Assembly (NCBI GenBank): GCA_023423935.1
Contig: JAFAEQ010000010.1
Coordinates: 226,896 to 290,895, forward strand
Direction: 5' to 3'
Source of the DNA: Pseudomonadota bacterium
GTDB lineage: Bacteria; Pseudomonadota; Gammaproteobacteria; Steroidobacterales; Steroidobacteraceae
Length of the DNA stretch: 64,000 bases
Of the stretch, positions 52,534 to 64,000 are shown in pieces. Under the pieces are notes generated by a model. It ran no database searches. It was not told the DNA's origin and saw nothing but the letters and a program-made list of their open reading frames with translations. The position numbers were made by a program, and so were the translations under genes. Numbering within the stretch: position 1 is the first letter of the stretch; each line of letters begins with the position of its first letter.

Positions 52534-53015
52534 TCGAAGATCTCCATCAGCGGCCGCTCATAGCGCTCTTTGATCGTCTTGATCCACTGCGCCTCATCCT
52601 GCAGATCCAGCACGTGCAGAGTGAGCGTGCTCGTCTGCTCGTCGTGCTCCACCCAGACAGTGCCCGGCGTCGAGGTGACGATGATGGCGAGCATCGCAAG
52701 TCCATGCGGATCGCGCATGTCGAGCGGAACTCCCATGAAACCCGCCGTCACGGTGCGCCCACCCGTCAGGCCGAGCACCACCCGACCCACGCCGATGTTC
52801 GACCTCACGATGTCGACGAGTACCCGGCCGATCAGACCGACGGCCACGTACAGGCGTTTCACGGTCGGCTGCAACGGTCGCATGTCGAGGCTGCCACGAG
52901 CGACGAAGAACGCGAGGATCGCGCCCAGCACCATGTGCCCGACCGAGAACGAGTTGTTCAGCAGCAGCCACATGACGAACAGGACCACGGCCAGCAGCAG
53001 CGGCGTTCGCTTCAT
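52530..53015 (-). CDS. mnhE: Mrp antiporter subunit E
   Basis: 161 aa from ATG 53015; the longer open frame to 53303 lies in mnhD. Two N-terminal helices (LLLAVVLFVMWLLLNN, HMVLGAILAFFVARG), then VLVDIVRSNIGVGRVVLG and STPGTVWVEHDEQTSTLTLHVLD, the MnhE core. Start overlaps the mnhD stop. Confidence 0.93.
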   Translation of the reverse strand: MKRTPLLLAVVLFVMWLLLNNSFSVGHMVLGAILAFFVARGSLDMRPLQPTVKRLYVAVGLIGRVLVDIVRSNIGVGRVVLGLTGGRTVTAGFMGVPLDMRDPHGLAMLAIIVTSTPGTVWVEHDEQTSTLTLHVLDLQDEAQWIKTIKERYERPLMEIFE

Positions 53016-54664
53016 TCGCGTGCCTCCGCGGTGAACGTGACGTCCTGCGAGAACACCGCCTCGATGTACATCTGCGGATCGTGCAGCGTCTGCGCAGCCG
53101 ACTGCAGATAAGTCATGACCGGATTTGCCCGGAACATCATCAGGATCGCAAGCAAGAGCAGGAAGGCGACCGGCGCCGCCTCGATGATGCGCAGGCGCGG
53201 TGTGGTTCGGCCAGTGACCGTCCAGAACAAGCGCACGCCGATACGCGTCAGTGCCACGAGACCGGCAAAGCCCGAGCTCAGCACGGCAACGACCATGAGC
53301 CACGCCGACTGCGACATCTGACCGTCTGCGCGCGCTTCGACCAGGGTGCTGAGCAACGCGAATTTGCCGATGAACCCGGGCAGCGGCGGCAAGCCGGTGA
53401 CGATCAGCACGCAGAACACGAAGCTCAATCCGAGGAACGCCATCGCTGCGGGGATCGCGATGCCGACTTCCTCCTCGTGGCTGTACGGATCGACGACCTG
53501 ATCGGCACCGAAAGCCTGATAGCTCACGACGGGCAACGGCGCCAGATCGGCTTCATTGGGCAACTGCGTGGTGCGCGTGCGCTCGGCCATGCCGGCGAGC
53601 AGATAGAATGCGCTCGTGCCCAGGAGCGAGGCGATCATGTAGAAAAGCGCGGGGGCCGTGAGGCTCTGCACTCCGGAACCGAGAGCCGCGAGTAGGATGC
53701 CCGAGGAAATGATGATCGACGCACTGACCGAGCGGGCCAGTTGCTGCGAGGCGAGCAAGGCGACGACGCCGAAGATCAATGTTGCAAGCCCACAGTAGTA
53801 CAGCCACGGGCCGCTGAGCGGCGCAGGCGCGCTTTCATCGCCGAGCAGCACGCTCATGCGAATGACCGCGTACACACCGACCTTGGTGAGGATCGAAAAC
53901 ATCGCGGCGACCGGCGCACCTGCGGACGCATACGCGGAGGGCAGCCAGAAGTTGAGCGGCCAGCTTCCTGCCTTGATCAGGAAGGCCACGCCGAGGAGCG
54001 CGACACCTGCATCGAACAGGCCGCGGTCGGCCGCGGCGATCGTGCTCCAGCGCAGTCCGAGCTCCGCCATATTGAGCGTGCCAGCCACGCCGTAGATCAG
54101 CGCCGCGCCGATCAGGAACAGGAGCGAGGCGACCAGATTGACCACGATGTAGTGCAACCCGGATTTCACGCGCGCGGCACCCGATCCGTGCAGGATCAGT
54201 CCGTAGGATGCGGCCAGCAGTACCTCGAAAAAGACGAACAGGCTGAACAGATCGCCGGTCAGGAACGCACCGTTGAGCCCCATGAGCAGGAATTGCAGCA
54301 GCGGCTGGTAGTGCACGCCCACGCGCTCCCAGCGCGCAATTGAATAGGTGAACGCCGGCAACGCGAGCGCCGCGGTCAGCATCACCAGCATGGCCGATAG
54401 CCGGTCGACGACCAGAACGATGCCGTAAGGCGCCGGCCACGCGCTGATCGAATAGACGCCGATTCCCTTGTGCCAGATGTCCGGCACGGCATCGGTCGTG
54501 AGATACATGAGGAGCGAGGCGACGACGAGCTGGATCAGGATCGCGATCGCAGAGATCGCCACGCGCCGACCGCGCTGCGATTCCGGGAACAGCAGCAGGA
54601 TCGCGCCCGCGAGCATGGGCACGACGATCGGCATCACCGGCAGATGTTGCAGCCAGGCGCTCAA
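53012..54664 (-). CDS. mnhD: Mrp antiporter subunit D
   Basis: 550 aa, a polytopic NuoM/NuoN-like proton-translocating subunit. Key segments: LFVFFEVLLAASYGLILHGS with the family Glu, FLIKAGSWPLNFWLPSAYASA with the conserved Lys, and ILTKVGVYAVIRM. A cytoplasmic loop of about 60 residues (TQLPNEADLAPLPVVSYQAF) is longer than usual. Overlaps mnhC by 4 nt. Confidence 0.95.
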   Translation of the reverse strand: MSAWLQHLPVMPIVVPMLAGAILLLFPESQRGRRVAISAIAILIQLVVASLLMYLTTDAVPDIWHKGIGVYSISAWPAPYGIVLVVDRLSAMLVMLTAALALPAFTYSIARWERVGVHYQPLLQFLLMGLNGAFLTGDLFSLFVFFEVLLAASYGLILHGSGAARVKSGLHYIVVNLVASLLFLIGAALIYGVAGTLNMAELGLRWSTIAAADRGLFDAGVALLGVAFLIKAGSWPLNFWLPSAYASAGAPVAAMFSILTKVGVYAVIRMSVLLGDESAPAPLSGPWLYYCGLATLIFGVVALLASQQLARSVSASIIISSGILLAALGSGVQSLTAPALFYMIASLLGTSAFYLLAGMAERTRTTQLPNEADLAPLPVVSYQAFGADQVVDPYSHEEEVGIAIPAAMAFLGLSFVFCVLIVTGLPPLPGFIGKFALLSTLVEARADGQMSQSAWLMVVAVLSSGFAGLVALTRIGVRLFWTVTGRTTPRLRIIEAAPVAFLLLLAILMMFRANPVMTYLQSAAQTLHDPQMYIEAVFSQDVTFTAEARE

Positions 54665-55004
54665 GCGTCGCGCTCCTGACCGTTGACGTGGTCGGTACCC
54701 GTCAGGCCGCGCGAAGCGAGCAGCACGACCAGGAACAGCGCCGTCGTGGCAAAGCCGATCACGATCGCGGTGAGCACGAGCGCCTGCGGCACCGGATCCG
54801 CATAGAGGCTCGGATCACTGGGCTGACCCGCAATGATGATGGGCGGCCGACCGACGACCAGGCGGCCCATGCCGAAGATGAACAGGTTCACCGCATACGA
54901 CAGCAGTGCGAGCCCCATGATCACCTGAAAGGTGCGCGGTCGCAGCAGCAGCCATACGCCGGAGCCGCTCAACACGCCAATCGCAAGTGCAAAGATGATT
55001 TCCA

Positions 55005-55005
<1 letters not shown>
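54661..55005 (-). CDS. mnhC: Mrp antiporter subunit C
   Basis: 114 aa NuoK-like subunit with three helices; IMGLALLSYAVNLFIFGMG and PVPQALVLTAIVIGFATTAL are the MnhC signatures. Directly abuts mnhA (shared base at 55005). Confidence 0.95.
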
Positions 55006-57941
<2,936 letters not shown>

Positions 57942-58444
57942 GACCGACCGCTCCTATTCATGTATTCGTCTCGCCTCTTTCTCATATACAACTGCTTCGA
58001 CCCAAGGGGCATGCCAGAAATCACGCTGGCATTCGTGGAGCGGTGTTGGGGTGATGTCCGCGCTAAGTGAACCCTCGCGTGCCGCACAGGCACGCATTGA
58101 TGACTCGAACCCAGAACTGCCCGATCCTAACACGACACCCGAACGGTGCCCGCCATCGCTGATTGGCGCATTGCGCCGGCCGACGCTTTCGCGCCAGCGA
58201 CCCGCTGCACAGGCCCGGCCCGCGACCCGGACGATCCTTTAATTCCCGTAACGTGAATTCCCGTAACATGCGCCGCGCGACGCGCCTCCCGTTGACTTCT
58301 CATCAGTGATGAGAGCGATTCGAGGGGTCCCACTGGGCAAACCACTCACTAATCGCCGCGCATCGCATTTACCGTGGGGCGTACGTTCGCAGCCGCGGAC
58401 CGATTTTGTACACTAGCTGCGGCAGACTTTCACGGTGCATTTTC
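57942..58444. other. Intergenic region upstream of mnhAB and the lipoprotein gene
   Basis: About 500 bp without a credible gene; several short open frames here have poor composition. It contains a perfect 7-bp hairpin GCGTGCC-GCACA-GGCACGC near 58076, a direct repeat of GAATTCCCGTAAC (partial copy from 58240, full copy from 58254), and a TCTCATC-AGT-GATGAGA palindrome near 58299. These could be regulatory for the antiporter operon, but no regulator is assigned. Confidence 0.45.
58386..58414 (+). promoter_or_regulatory. Candidate promoter of the lipoprotein gene
   Basis: TTCGCA (58386-58391) and TACACT (58409-58414) with 17-bp spacing; start near 58421, 24 nt before the ATG. The -35 is weak. 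Confidence 0.4.
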
Positions 58445-58858
58445 ATGAGAGCAGCAATGCTTTTCTCCGGGTTGCTGGCGCTCGCCGGTTGCGGTGACGG
58501 CACGAACAGCGGCCCGGCGCCTCAGGCTCCGTCCCTCAGCGAATCCGAACTCCCCGCCAATGGAGCCTTCGTGGGCCGCGCCTGGATCTCCACGACCCCG
58601 GGACGTCCGCTCGGGACGCTGCTCGTCTTCCTGCCCAACAGGACGCTGCTGATGGACTCGTGCTTCGAGACCTATCGCATTTCCGAATGGGGTGTCGCGG
58701 GCGGAAACATCCGCTGGCGCGAGGACACGATCCCCATCGAAGCTTCAGTGAGCCTGCCCGGTCCGAACGAACTGACGCTTCACATCGTCGGCCAGGAACG
58801 CGCGCAGACCTATATCGCAGCGTCCGTGCCGTATGTGTGCCCGGATATGCCGAGATGA
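58445..58858 (+). CDS. Predicted lipoprotein of unknown function
   Basis: 137 aa from ATG 58445. Type II signal peptide with lipobox LALAGC (Cys16), then a linker rich in Pro, Gly and Ser. The mature part (about 45-130) looks like a small beta-rich domain: FVGRAWISTTPGRPLGTLLVFLPN, SCFETYRISEWGVAGGNIRW, ELTLHIVG. It has two further cysteines (SCFE and VCPDMP) that may form a disulfide. No family recognised. Likely anchored in the outer membrane, since Gly rather than Asp follows the Cys. Confidence 0.75.
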   Translation: MRAAMLFSGLLALAGCGDGTNSGPAPQAPSLSESELPANGAFVGRAWISTTPGRPLGTLLVFLPNRTLLMDSCFETYRISEWGVAGGNIRWREDTIPIEASVSLPGPNELTLHIVGQERAQTYIAASVPYVCPDMPR

Positions 58859-59000
58859 TGCAAGGTGATGAGTCAGCGCGCGTGATGCGTGATGGGTGAT
58901 GCGTGATGGGCAAGAGCTGAGAAGAGTCCACCATGTTCTGAGTTTGATGGGCCGCCTCTGGCTCATCACTCATCACTCATCACTCATCACTCATCACGCT
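58859..59000. repeat. Convergent spacer with opposing GTGATG/CATCAC arms
   Basis: The left arm of GTGATGCGTGATGGGTGATG units (58864-58910) follows the lipoprotein stop by a few nt. The right arm of perfect 7-bp CATCACT repeats (58962-58996) runs into the stop codon of the TPP-enzyme gene. Arms are complementary; about 50 bp lies between. This is the most regular tandem array in the window. Confidence 0.8.
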
Positions 59001-60628
59001 CCTCTCAGCCTCTGCCCCGGCAGGATGTCTTCCACATCGGTCTTGACGTGAAGGATGGCCGGCAGTCCGCAGCGGCGCGCCTGTTCGAAGGTTGCGGCGA
59101 AGTCTTCGGTCTTCTCGACCGTTGCACCCCATGCTCCGAAGGCGCGCGCATAGGCCGCAAAGTCCGGATTACGCAGATCCGTCGCCATCACGCGGCCCGG
59201 GTACTGGCGCTCCTGGTACATGCGGATCGTGCCGTACGAGCCGTTGTCGATCACCAGCGTGACGACATTGATGCCGTGCTGTACGGCCGTGGCCAGCTCC
59301 TGGGCGGCCATCAGAAAGCAACCGTCGCCTGCGAGCGCAATCACATCGCGCTCGGGATGGAGCGCCTTGGCTGCGATGGCGGCCGGAAATCCGAATCCCA
59401 TCGCCCCACTCGTCGGAGCCAATTGAGTGCGCGGTCGACGATAGCGATAGAAGCGATTGGGCCAGGCCGCGTAATTGCCCGCGCCGTTGCACAGGATCGC
59501 ATCCGCAGGAAGCGACTTTGCGAGATACGTGAAGATCTGCGACAGGTTCACCGCGCCGATCGTCGTGACGGGTTCGATCGAGCGCTCGTAGTCGGATCGG
59601 GCCTGGGAGCGCCATTCGCCCCAGCGTTTGGCGATCGTGAGTTTCGCCAGCGCATGGGCTGCTTCGGCTTCATTGGCGATGGCCGTGTATGAGGCCTGCC
59701 AGACGCGATTCAGATCTTCCGCCGACGGATGGATATGGATCAGCTTCTGCGCGGCATCTTCGTTGCTCAACAACTGATAACCCGTCGTGGGAATGTCGCC
59801 CATGCGCGAGCCGATCGCGATCAGCAGATCCGCCGCCTGGATGCGCTCGTTCAAGCCGGGACTCGGGCGGATGCTGAGATCGCCCACGTAACAGGGATGA
59901 TCGTTGTCGAGCAGATCCTTGCGACGCCAGGAGAGTGCGATCGGCAGTTCGATCCTGCCCGCCCATGACCTCAGGGCGGCGAGCGATTCATCCGTCCAGC
60001 CCGTGCCACCGAGGATCAGCAGCGGCCGCTCGCTCGAGGACAGGCGCTGCTCGATGGTTCGCAATGCGTCTGCACTCAAAGCTGCAGGCGACGCTGTCAC
60101 CGCCATTGGCACGCGCGAGCCCGCGTCTTCCGCGAGCACATCTTCGGGCAATGCGACGACGACGGGTCCCTGACGCCCCTGCTGTGCAGTCGCAAACGCG
60201 CGGGTGACGACCTCGACAGTGCGAGCAGGATCGGACAGTTCCACTGCGAGCTTGGCCATCGAGCCAAACACCGACGGATAGTCCAGTTCCTGAAATCCCT
60301 CGCGACCGCGATCGCTGCGCGCCACCTGTCCGACGAACATGATCATCGGGGTGGAATCCTGCGAGGCCGTGTGAACGCCGATGCTCCCGTGCGTCGCGCC
60401 GGGACCGCGCGTCACGAAACAGACGCCCGCCTGCCGCGTGAGCTTCCCGTACGCCACCGCCATATTGGCCGCCGCCGCTTCGTGCCGGCAGGTGATGACC
60501 TGAATGTGGTCCTTGAAATCGACCAGTGCATCCAGCACCGCGAGATAGCTCTCCCCTGGCACGCAGAACACGTGCGAGACGCCATTCGCGACGAGCGTTT
60601 CGATGAGACGATGAGCTGCAGAAGTCAT
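58994..60628 (-). CDS. Thiamine pyrophosphate-dependent enzyme, acetolactate synthase-like
   Basis: 544 aa, large-subunit architecture of TPP enzymes. N-terminal PYR domain with Glu50 in CRHEAAAANMAVAYG, FVTRGPGATHGSIGVHTASQ; central domain with LLILGGTGWTDESLAALRSW; C-terminal PP domain with ALAGDGCFLMAAQELATA and LVIDNGSYGTIRMYQ (Mg/TPP motif GDG...N). Closest to acetolactate synthase-like or oxo-acid carboxylase-like members, but no small regulatory subunit adjoins, so valine/isoleucine synthesis is not assured. Followed upstream by a LysE exporter in the same direction. Confidence 0.85.
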   Translation of the reverse strand: MTSAAHRLIETLVANGVSHVFCVPGESYLAVLDALVDFKDHIQVITCRHEAAAANMAVAYGKLTRQAGVCFVTRGPGATHGSIGVHTASQDSTPMIMFVGQVARSDRGREGFQELDYPSVFGSMAKLAVELSDPARTVEVVTRAFATAQQGRQGPVVVALPEDVLAEDAGSRVPMAVTASPAALSADALRTIEQRLSSSERPLLILGGTGWTDESLAALRSWAGRIELPIALSWRRKDLLDNDHPCYVGDLSIRPSPGLNERIQAADLLIAIGSRMGDIPTTGYQLLSNEDAAQKLIHIHPSAEDLNRVWQASYTAIANEAEAAHALAKLTIAKRWGEWRSQARSDYERSIEPVTTIGAVNLSQIFTYLAKSLPADAILCNGAGNYAAWPNRFYRYRRPRTQLAPTSGAMGFGFPAAIAAKALHPERDVIALAGDGCFLMAAQELATAVQHGINVVTLVIDNGSYGTIRMYQERQYPGRVMATDLRNPDFAAYARAFGAWGATVEKTEDFAATFEQARRCGLPAILHVKTDVEDILPGQRLRGA

Positions 60629-60671
60629 ACGAAGTCAGCCAGTAAGAAACGGTGAATGGAGGACGTTCGCT

Positions 60672-61289
60672 TCAACGAGACGCGACAGCCACGGCTGCGC
60701 CGGCGAGCGCAACGCCGGTGCCACGATTCAGATTGCGGATGGCACGAGCGCTCTTGAAGAAGCGGCGCGCACGCGCAGCTGCCAGTGCATAAGCACCCAG
60801 AACGATCGGCAGGACGATGACGATCACGAGCGCGATCTCGAGAAATCCGAGCACGCTCAAGGTTTCCAGCTTCACCACCGATGGCAGCAGCGCCAGGAAG
60901 AAAACCATGGTCTTCGGATTGGCGAGCGTCAGCGCGAGACCGCCCAGGAACAGTTGCGAGGGACGATCGCCAGCGTGAGTGGCGCTGTTCTCATCGACGG
61001 ATGGCGCCGGCGCCGTCCATAACCGGTAAGCGAGATATAGCAGATAGGCGGCGCCCAGATATTTCACCGCAACGAACACGCCGTACGCGGCCTGCGCCAG
61101 CGCGGCGAGTCCCGTGGCCGCGAAGGTGAACCAGACCAGATCGCCGATCAGAAAGCCCGCAATGAACGCAGGCGCGCCGTGCGTACCGCGTGCGAGCGCG
61201 CGCGCAACGATCGCCGCGACACCTGGCCCAGGCAGAGCGACAGCCAGGAAATATACGGCCGAGAAGATCCAGAGTCCGTCGAGCGACAT
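60672..61289 (-). CDS. LysE/RhtB family amino-acid exporter
   Basis: 205 aa from ATG 61289 (a GTG one codon earlier is equally near). Six helices, with the family motif ALPGPGVAAIVARALARGT near the N-terminus, GFLIGDLVWFTFAATGLAAL, YLLYLAYRLW, and LALTLANPKTMVFFLALLPS. Exports amino acids or their analogues; substrate unknown. 43 bp before the TPP enzyme in the same direction, so an operon with linked metabolite export is possible. Confidence 0.9.
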   Translation of the reverse strand: MSLDGLWIFSAVYFLAVALPGPGVAAIVARALARGTHGAPAFIAGFLIGDLVWFTFAATGLAALAQAAYGVFVAVKYLGAAYLLYLAYRLWTAPAPSVDENSATHAGDRPSQLFLGGLALTLANPKTMVFFLALLPSVVKLETLSVLGFLEIALVIVIVLPIVLGAYALAAARARRFFKSARAIRNLNRGTGVALAGAAVAVASR

Positions 61290-61441
61290 CACCGGTCACC
61301 GAAGAATGCGGGAGCGGAAGGATAGCCGGATGCGGACGCATTGTTACGCGCCGCGTGCATGTATACACGCAGGCGTCTTGTGCCGAAGGCGACGAGGCGT
61401 GAAATCGCGACGAGTCGCGCGGTGTCGCCTTTGAAACGCGC

Positions 61442-62422
61442 CTACTCGGCGGCCCCGGTGTTCCTGGCTTTCTTCGGGGCTTTCTTCGAGGCTTTCTTCG
61501 AGGCCGTCATTTGTGGATCCAGCCGCTTGCCGATGTGCTCATCGCCACGCCGACGCGCGAGCTCCACCTGACGCTGACGTTCGCGCAATCCGGCCTTCTT
61601 CGTTTCCGAAAGACTCTCGAAGCAGCGCGGGCAACTCACGCCTTCCACGAACTGATCGGATTGCTTGTCAGCCGGACTCAACGGATGACGACATGAGCGA
61701 CAAAGCTCGTGCTGACCAGGCGCGAGTCCGTGACCGACCGCGACACGTTCATCGAACACGAAGCATTCGCCCTTCCAGCGACTCTCGTCGGCCGGCACGG
61801 TTTCCAGATATTTCAGAATGCCGCCTTGCAGGTGATAGACCTCATCGAATCCTTGCGAGCGCATGAAGGCGGTCGACTTCTCACAGCGGATGCCGCCGGT
61901 GCAGAACATCGCCACTTTCGGTTTGTTCTTCAGGATCTCCTGCGAGCGCACCCAGTCGGGCAATTCGCTGAAACTGCGCGTCTTCGGATTGATCGCCCCC
62001 TCGAACGTGCCGAGCTCCACCTCGTAGTCATTGCGACAGTCGATCACGACGACGCCCGGCTCATCGAGCAGTCGATTCCACTCATCGGGCTTCACATACG
62101 TACCGGCCATCCGATTCGGATCCACGCCCGGCACTCCAAGCGTCACGATCTCCTTCTTGAGCCGTACCTTCATTCGATAGAAAGGCCGCCGCGCCGCACC
62201 CGACTCCTTGTGCTCCAGATCGGCAAGTCGCGGATCGCTGCGCAGGTACGCAAGCACTTCTCTGACCTTCTCCGCTTCTCCCGCAATCGTGCCGTTGATG
62301 CCTTCGGCGGCGAGCAGGATCGTCCCTTTCACATCGCGTTCCTCGCACACCTTCAAGAGCGGCGCTTTCAGGCTTGCAAAGTCGGGGAGCGAGACGAATT
62401 TATAGAAGGCGGCGGCGATCAT
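61442..62422 (-). CDS. trhO: tRNA uridine 5-hydroxylase TrhO (rhodanese family)
   Basis: 326 aa. An N-terminal acylphosphatase-like domain (KGTILLAAEGINGTIAGEAEKV) precedes a rhodanese domain with catalytic Cys174 in VAMFCTGGIRCEKSTAFM. A C-terminal Zn-like segment HELCRSCRHPL/GVSCPRCFE and a Lys-rich tail (ASKKASKKAPKKARN) follow. Oxygen-dependently makes 5-hydroxyuridine at tRNA position 34. The tail resembles the basic extension of RsfS and the lysine-rich peptide in this window. Confidence 0.93.
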   Translation of the reverse strand: MIAAAFYKFVSLPDFASLKAPLLKVCEERDVKGTILLAAEGINGTIAGEAEKVREVLAYLRSDPRLADLEHKESGAARRPFYRMKVRLKKEIVTLGVPGVDPNRMAGTYVKPDEWNRLLDEPGVVVIDCRNDYEVELGTFEGAINPKTRSFSELPDWVRSQEILKNKPKVAMFCTGGIRCEKSTAFMRSQGFDEVYHLQGGILKYLETVPADESRWKGECFVFDERVAVGHGLAPGQHELCRSCRHPLSPADKQSDQFVEGVSCPRCFESLSETKKAGLRERQRQVELARRRGDEHIGKRLDPQMTASKKASKKAPKKARNTGAAE

Positions 62423-62674
62423 TTATCGAGCAGTGATGGAAGTGATGAAGCGATGGAGGTGAGACACGGAATGGCGCGGTACTGGCGCAAGGCAGGATCT
62501 CTTCCGATGGGCGCATTTGACACGATCCGCCCCCCTTCTGTGAATCAGGCAGTCCTGTAGCGCCTCTGCCCGTCCGGGCTCATCGGCACCATCCCTGCGA
62601 TTCGGAAGCAAGATCCCGGATGCCCCCGCCGCCTCCGGCCGGCATCCTGACGCCACCCGATCAGGAGCCGTATC
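62423..62674. other. Divergent region between trhO and ada
   Basis: 252 bp. A stretch at 62431-62461 (CAGTGATGGAAGTGATGAAG-CGATGGAGG) is another one-armed GTGATG repeat, directly upstream of the trhO start. The rest should hold both promoters; a GC-rich imperfect palindrome (GGATGCCCCCGCC / GGCCGGCATCC) lies near 62618-62648. No Ada box could be fixed. Confidence 0.45.
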
Positions 62675-63793
62675 ATGACGACACAGATCATCCAGTCTTC
62701 CCGGTCCGTACCAGTCGTGCCCACTACCCGCCACAACGCCGCGTTCGAGCGAGGCAGCGATGACGAGCGCTGGGCCGCCGTGCGGCGTCGCGACCGCGAC
62801 GCGGATGGACAGTTCTTCTATTCGGTACGGACGACCGGCGTTTATTGCCGCCCCTCATGCGGCTCACGTGTCGCACGACGCGAGAACGTCGCCTTTCACG
62901 CGACGCGCGAGGAAGCCGAACGCGCAGGCTTTCGCCCCTGCAAACGCTGCAAGCCCGATCAGCCCTCGCTCCATGAGCACTACGCCGCCCGGATCGCACG
63001 CGCGTGCCGAATGATCGAATCGACGGACACTGCGCCATCGCTCGAGGAGCTCGCGAGGCTGATCGGCCTCAGTCCCTATTACTTTCATCGCATCTTCAAG
63101 AGCATCACGGGCCTCACACCGAAGGCGTATGCCACTGCACACCGCAACGAGCGCACCCGACGGCAACTCGTCACCAGCCAGACCGTGACCGATGCGATCT
63201 ACGAGGCGGGCTTCAACTCCAATGCGCCGTTCTATGCCCAGGCACGTCATGCCCTCGGCATGAAGCCGCGGGACTTCAAGGCAGGCGGTGCCAATGCGGT
63301 CATTCGCTTTGCCGTTGCGCAATGCTCGCTCGGTGCGATTCTGGTCGCTGCGACCGAGAAAGGCGTCTGCTCTATCCTTATGGACGACGATCCCGAAGTG
63401 CTCGTGCGCGATCTGCAGGATCGCTTTCCACACGCCGAACTGATCGGCGGCGACGCCGCCTTCGAAGCACTGGTCGCAAAAGTCGTGGGCTTCGTCGAAG
63501 CGCCCGCGCTCGGGCTCGATCTGCCGCTCGATGTCCGCGGCACGGCATTTCAGCAACGCGTCTGGGAAGCTTTGCGACAGATTCCCGCCGGGCAGACCGT
63601 GAGCTATACCGAAATGGCGCGGCGGATCGGCTTGCCCAACGCAGTGCGAGCAGTCGCGCAGGCCTGCGGTGCGAACCCCATTGCAGTCGCCATTCCCTGC
63701 CATCGCGTGGTTCGCAATGACGGTGCGCTGTCGGGTTATCGATGGGGCATCGAGCGCAAACGCGCCCTCCTGGATCGGGAGAAGATCGCTTGA
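62675..63793 (+). CDS. ada: Bifunctional Ada: methylated-DNA transferase and regulator
   Basis: 372 aa from ATG 62675, AGGAG upstream. N-terminal Zn domain has the four cysteines C58, C62, C89, C92 (VYCRPSC and CKRC), of which the first accepts methyl from phosphotriesters. An AraC-type HTH follows (LEELARLIGLSPYYFHRIFK). The C-terminal O6-alkylguanine transferase has catalytic Cys342 in IPCHRVVRNDG. Same architecture as E. coli Ada (354 aa). Methylation of the N-terminal Cys converts it to an activator of its own gene and others. Confidence 0.96.
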   Translation: MTTQIIQSSRSVPVVPTTRHNAAFERGSDDERWAAVRRRDRDADGQFFYSVRTTGVYCRPSCGSRVARRENVAFHATREEAERAGFRPCKRCKPDQPSLHEHYAARIARACRMIESTDTAPSLEELARLIGLSPYYFHRIFKSITGLTPKAYATAHRNERTRRQLVTSQTVTDAIYEAGFNSNAPFYAQARHALGMKPRDFKAGGANAVIRFAVAQCSLGAILVAATEKGVCSILMDDDPEVLVRDLQDRFPHAELIGGDAAFEALVAKVVGFVEAPALGLDLPLDVRGTAFQQRVWEALRQIPAGQTVSYTEMARRIGLPNAVRAVAQACGANPIAVAIPCHRVVRNDGALSGYRWGIERKRALLDREKIA

Positions 63794-63798
63794 TCGAG

Positions 63799-63962
63799 GG
63801 AGGCGGGTCTCCACGGGGTGCGAGATCACGAGGTCACAGAGGTCGGAAGAAGAGACGGATTTCCACGGGGTGCACGGGGTCCACCGGGTGAAGACAAAGA
63901 GCGGAGCGCTTTTGTCGGTATCACCGTCATGACTGCCGTCACCGTCATCACTGTGATCACGG
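63799..63962. repeat. Spacer after ada with CCACGGGG and GTCATCAC repeats
   Basis: CTCCACGGGGTG (63809-63820) and TTCCACGGGGTGCACGGGG with TCCACCGGGTG (63861-63890) are CCACGGGG-family units like those at 49.36-49.44 kb. CCGTCATGACTGCCGTCACC and GTCATCACTGTGATCAC (63926-63960) belong to the ATCACT family. Two families in one spacer, probably with partners beyond the right window edge. Confidence 0.6.
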
Positions 63963-64000
63963 GGTTAAGAGAAAGCGGGAGTTCACACAGAGTTCACAGA

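Overview
The window is a chromosomal segment of a high-GC gammaproteobacterium. Gene orders point to the Xanthomonadales/Steroidobacterales side of the class: TIGR02449-zapA-6S RNA-5-FCL, pepP-ubiH-ubiI-ygfB, maf-rng-yhdP-nitrilase-tldD, holA-nadD-rsfS-rlmH, rplM-rpsI, and a Clp/Vfr-type CRP next to coq7. There is no rRNA gene, so no genus is proposed. Almost everything is housekeeping. I see no prophage, insertion sequence, integrase or CRISPR array.

Layout. 0-1.5 kb: gcvH (cut by the window edge) and gcvT behind a glycine riboswitch. 1.8-6.4 kb: ispG, phhB, a beta-barrel remnant, and an ATP-grasp/inactive-transglutaminase-7TM pair. 6.5-9.4 kb: acyl-CoA dehydrogenase and cyclopropane fatty acid synthase. 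9.5-14 kb: two ubiquinone FAD hydroxylases, pepP and ygfB. 14-18 kb: zapA operon, 6S RNA, 5-FCL, an EVE protein, a tiny lysine-rich peptide gene, rpiA, pyrD. 18.1-19.8 kb: a gene-poor stretch with a structured repeat array trailing a tRNA-Gln gene. 19.8-24 kb: rpsI, rplM, coq7, crp, rpe, djlA. 24-35.4 kb: purC, a histidine kinase, a YihY protein, pmbA, yjgA, purEK, an AAA-FHA fusion, tldD and a nitrilase. 35.4-41.7 kb: yhdP, rng, maf. 41.8-46.6 kb: macrodomain protein, Ser/Thr kinase, rlmH, rsfS, nadD, holA. 46.9-51.3 kb: a DUF2946-like protein, a ZnuD-like TonB receptor and an M1 peptidase. 51.5-57.9 kb: a seven-subunit Mrp antiporter operon (A and B fused) ending in a cupin gene. 58.4-63.8 kb: a lipoprotein, a TPP enzyme, a LysE-type exporter, trhO and ada.

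The genes combine into recognisable processes. Three ubiquinone ring hydroxylases (UbiH, a UbiI-like enzyme and Coq7) lie within 12 kb and could cover all three ring positions. purC and purEK serve purine synthesis. tldD and pmbA encode both halves of the TldD/E protease.

The most interesting non-coding signal is the tRNA-Gln array (about 18.8-19.75 kb, minus-strand sense). Units of 180-192 bp each end in the last 18 nt of the upstream tRNA-Gln and begin with an intrinsic-terminator-like hairpin. Internal hairpins change sequence between units but keep pairing. Copies alternate in two types and decay with distance from the tRNA. The tRNA starts only 24 nt after the rpsI stop, so the array may be read from the ribosomal protein operon. 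A second signal is a set of intergenic spacers in which short degenerate tandem repeats (ATCACT, CTAGG, ATTGTCA and CCACGGGG motifs) form opposing arms that often end at neighbouring stop codons.
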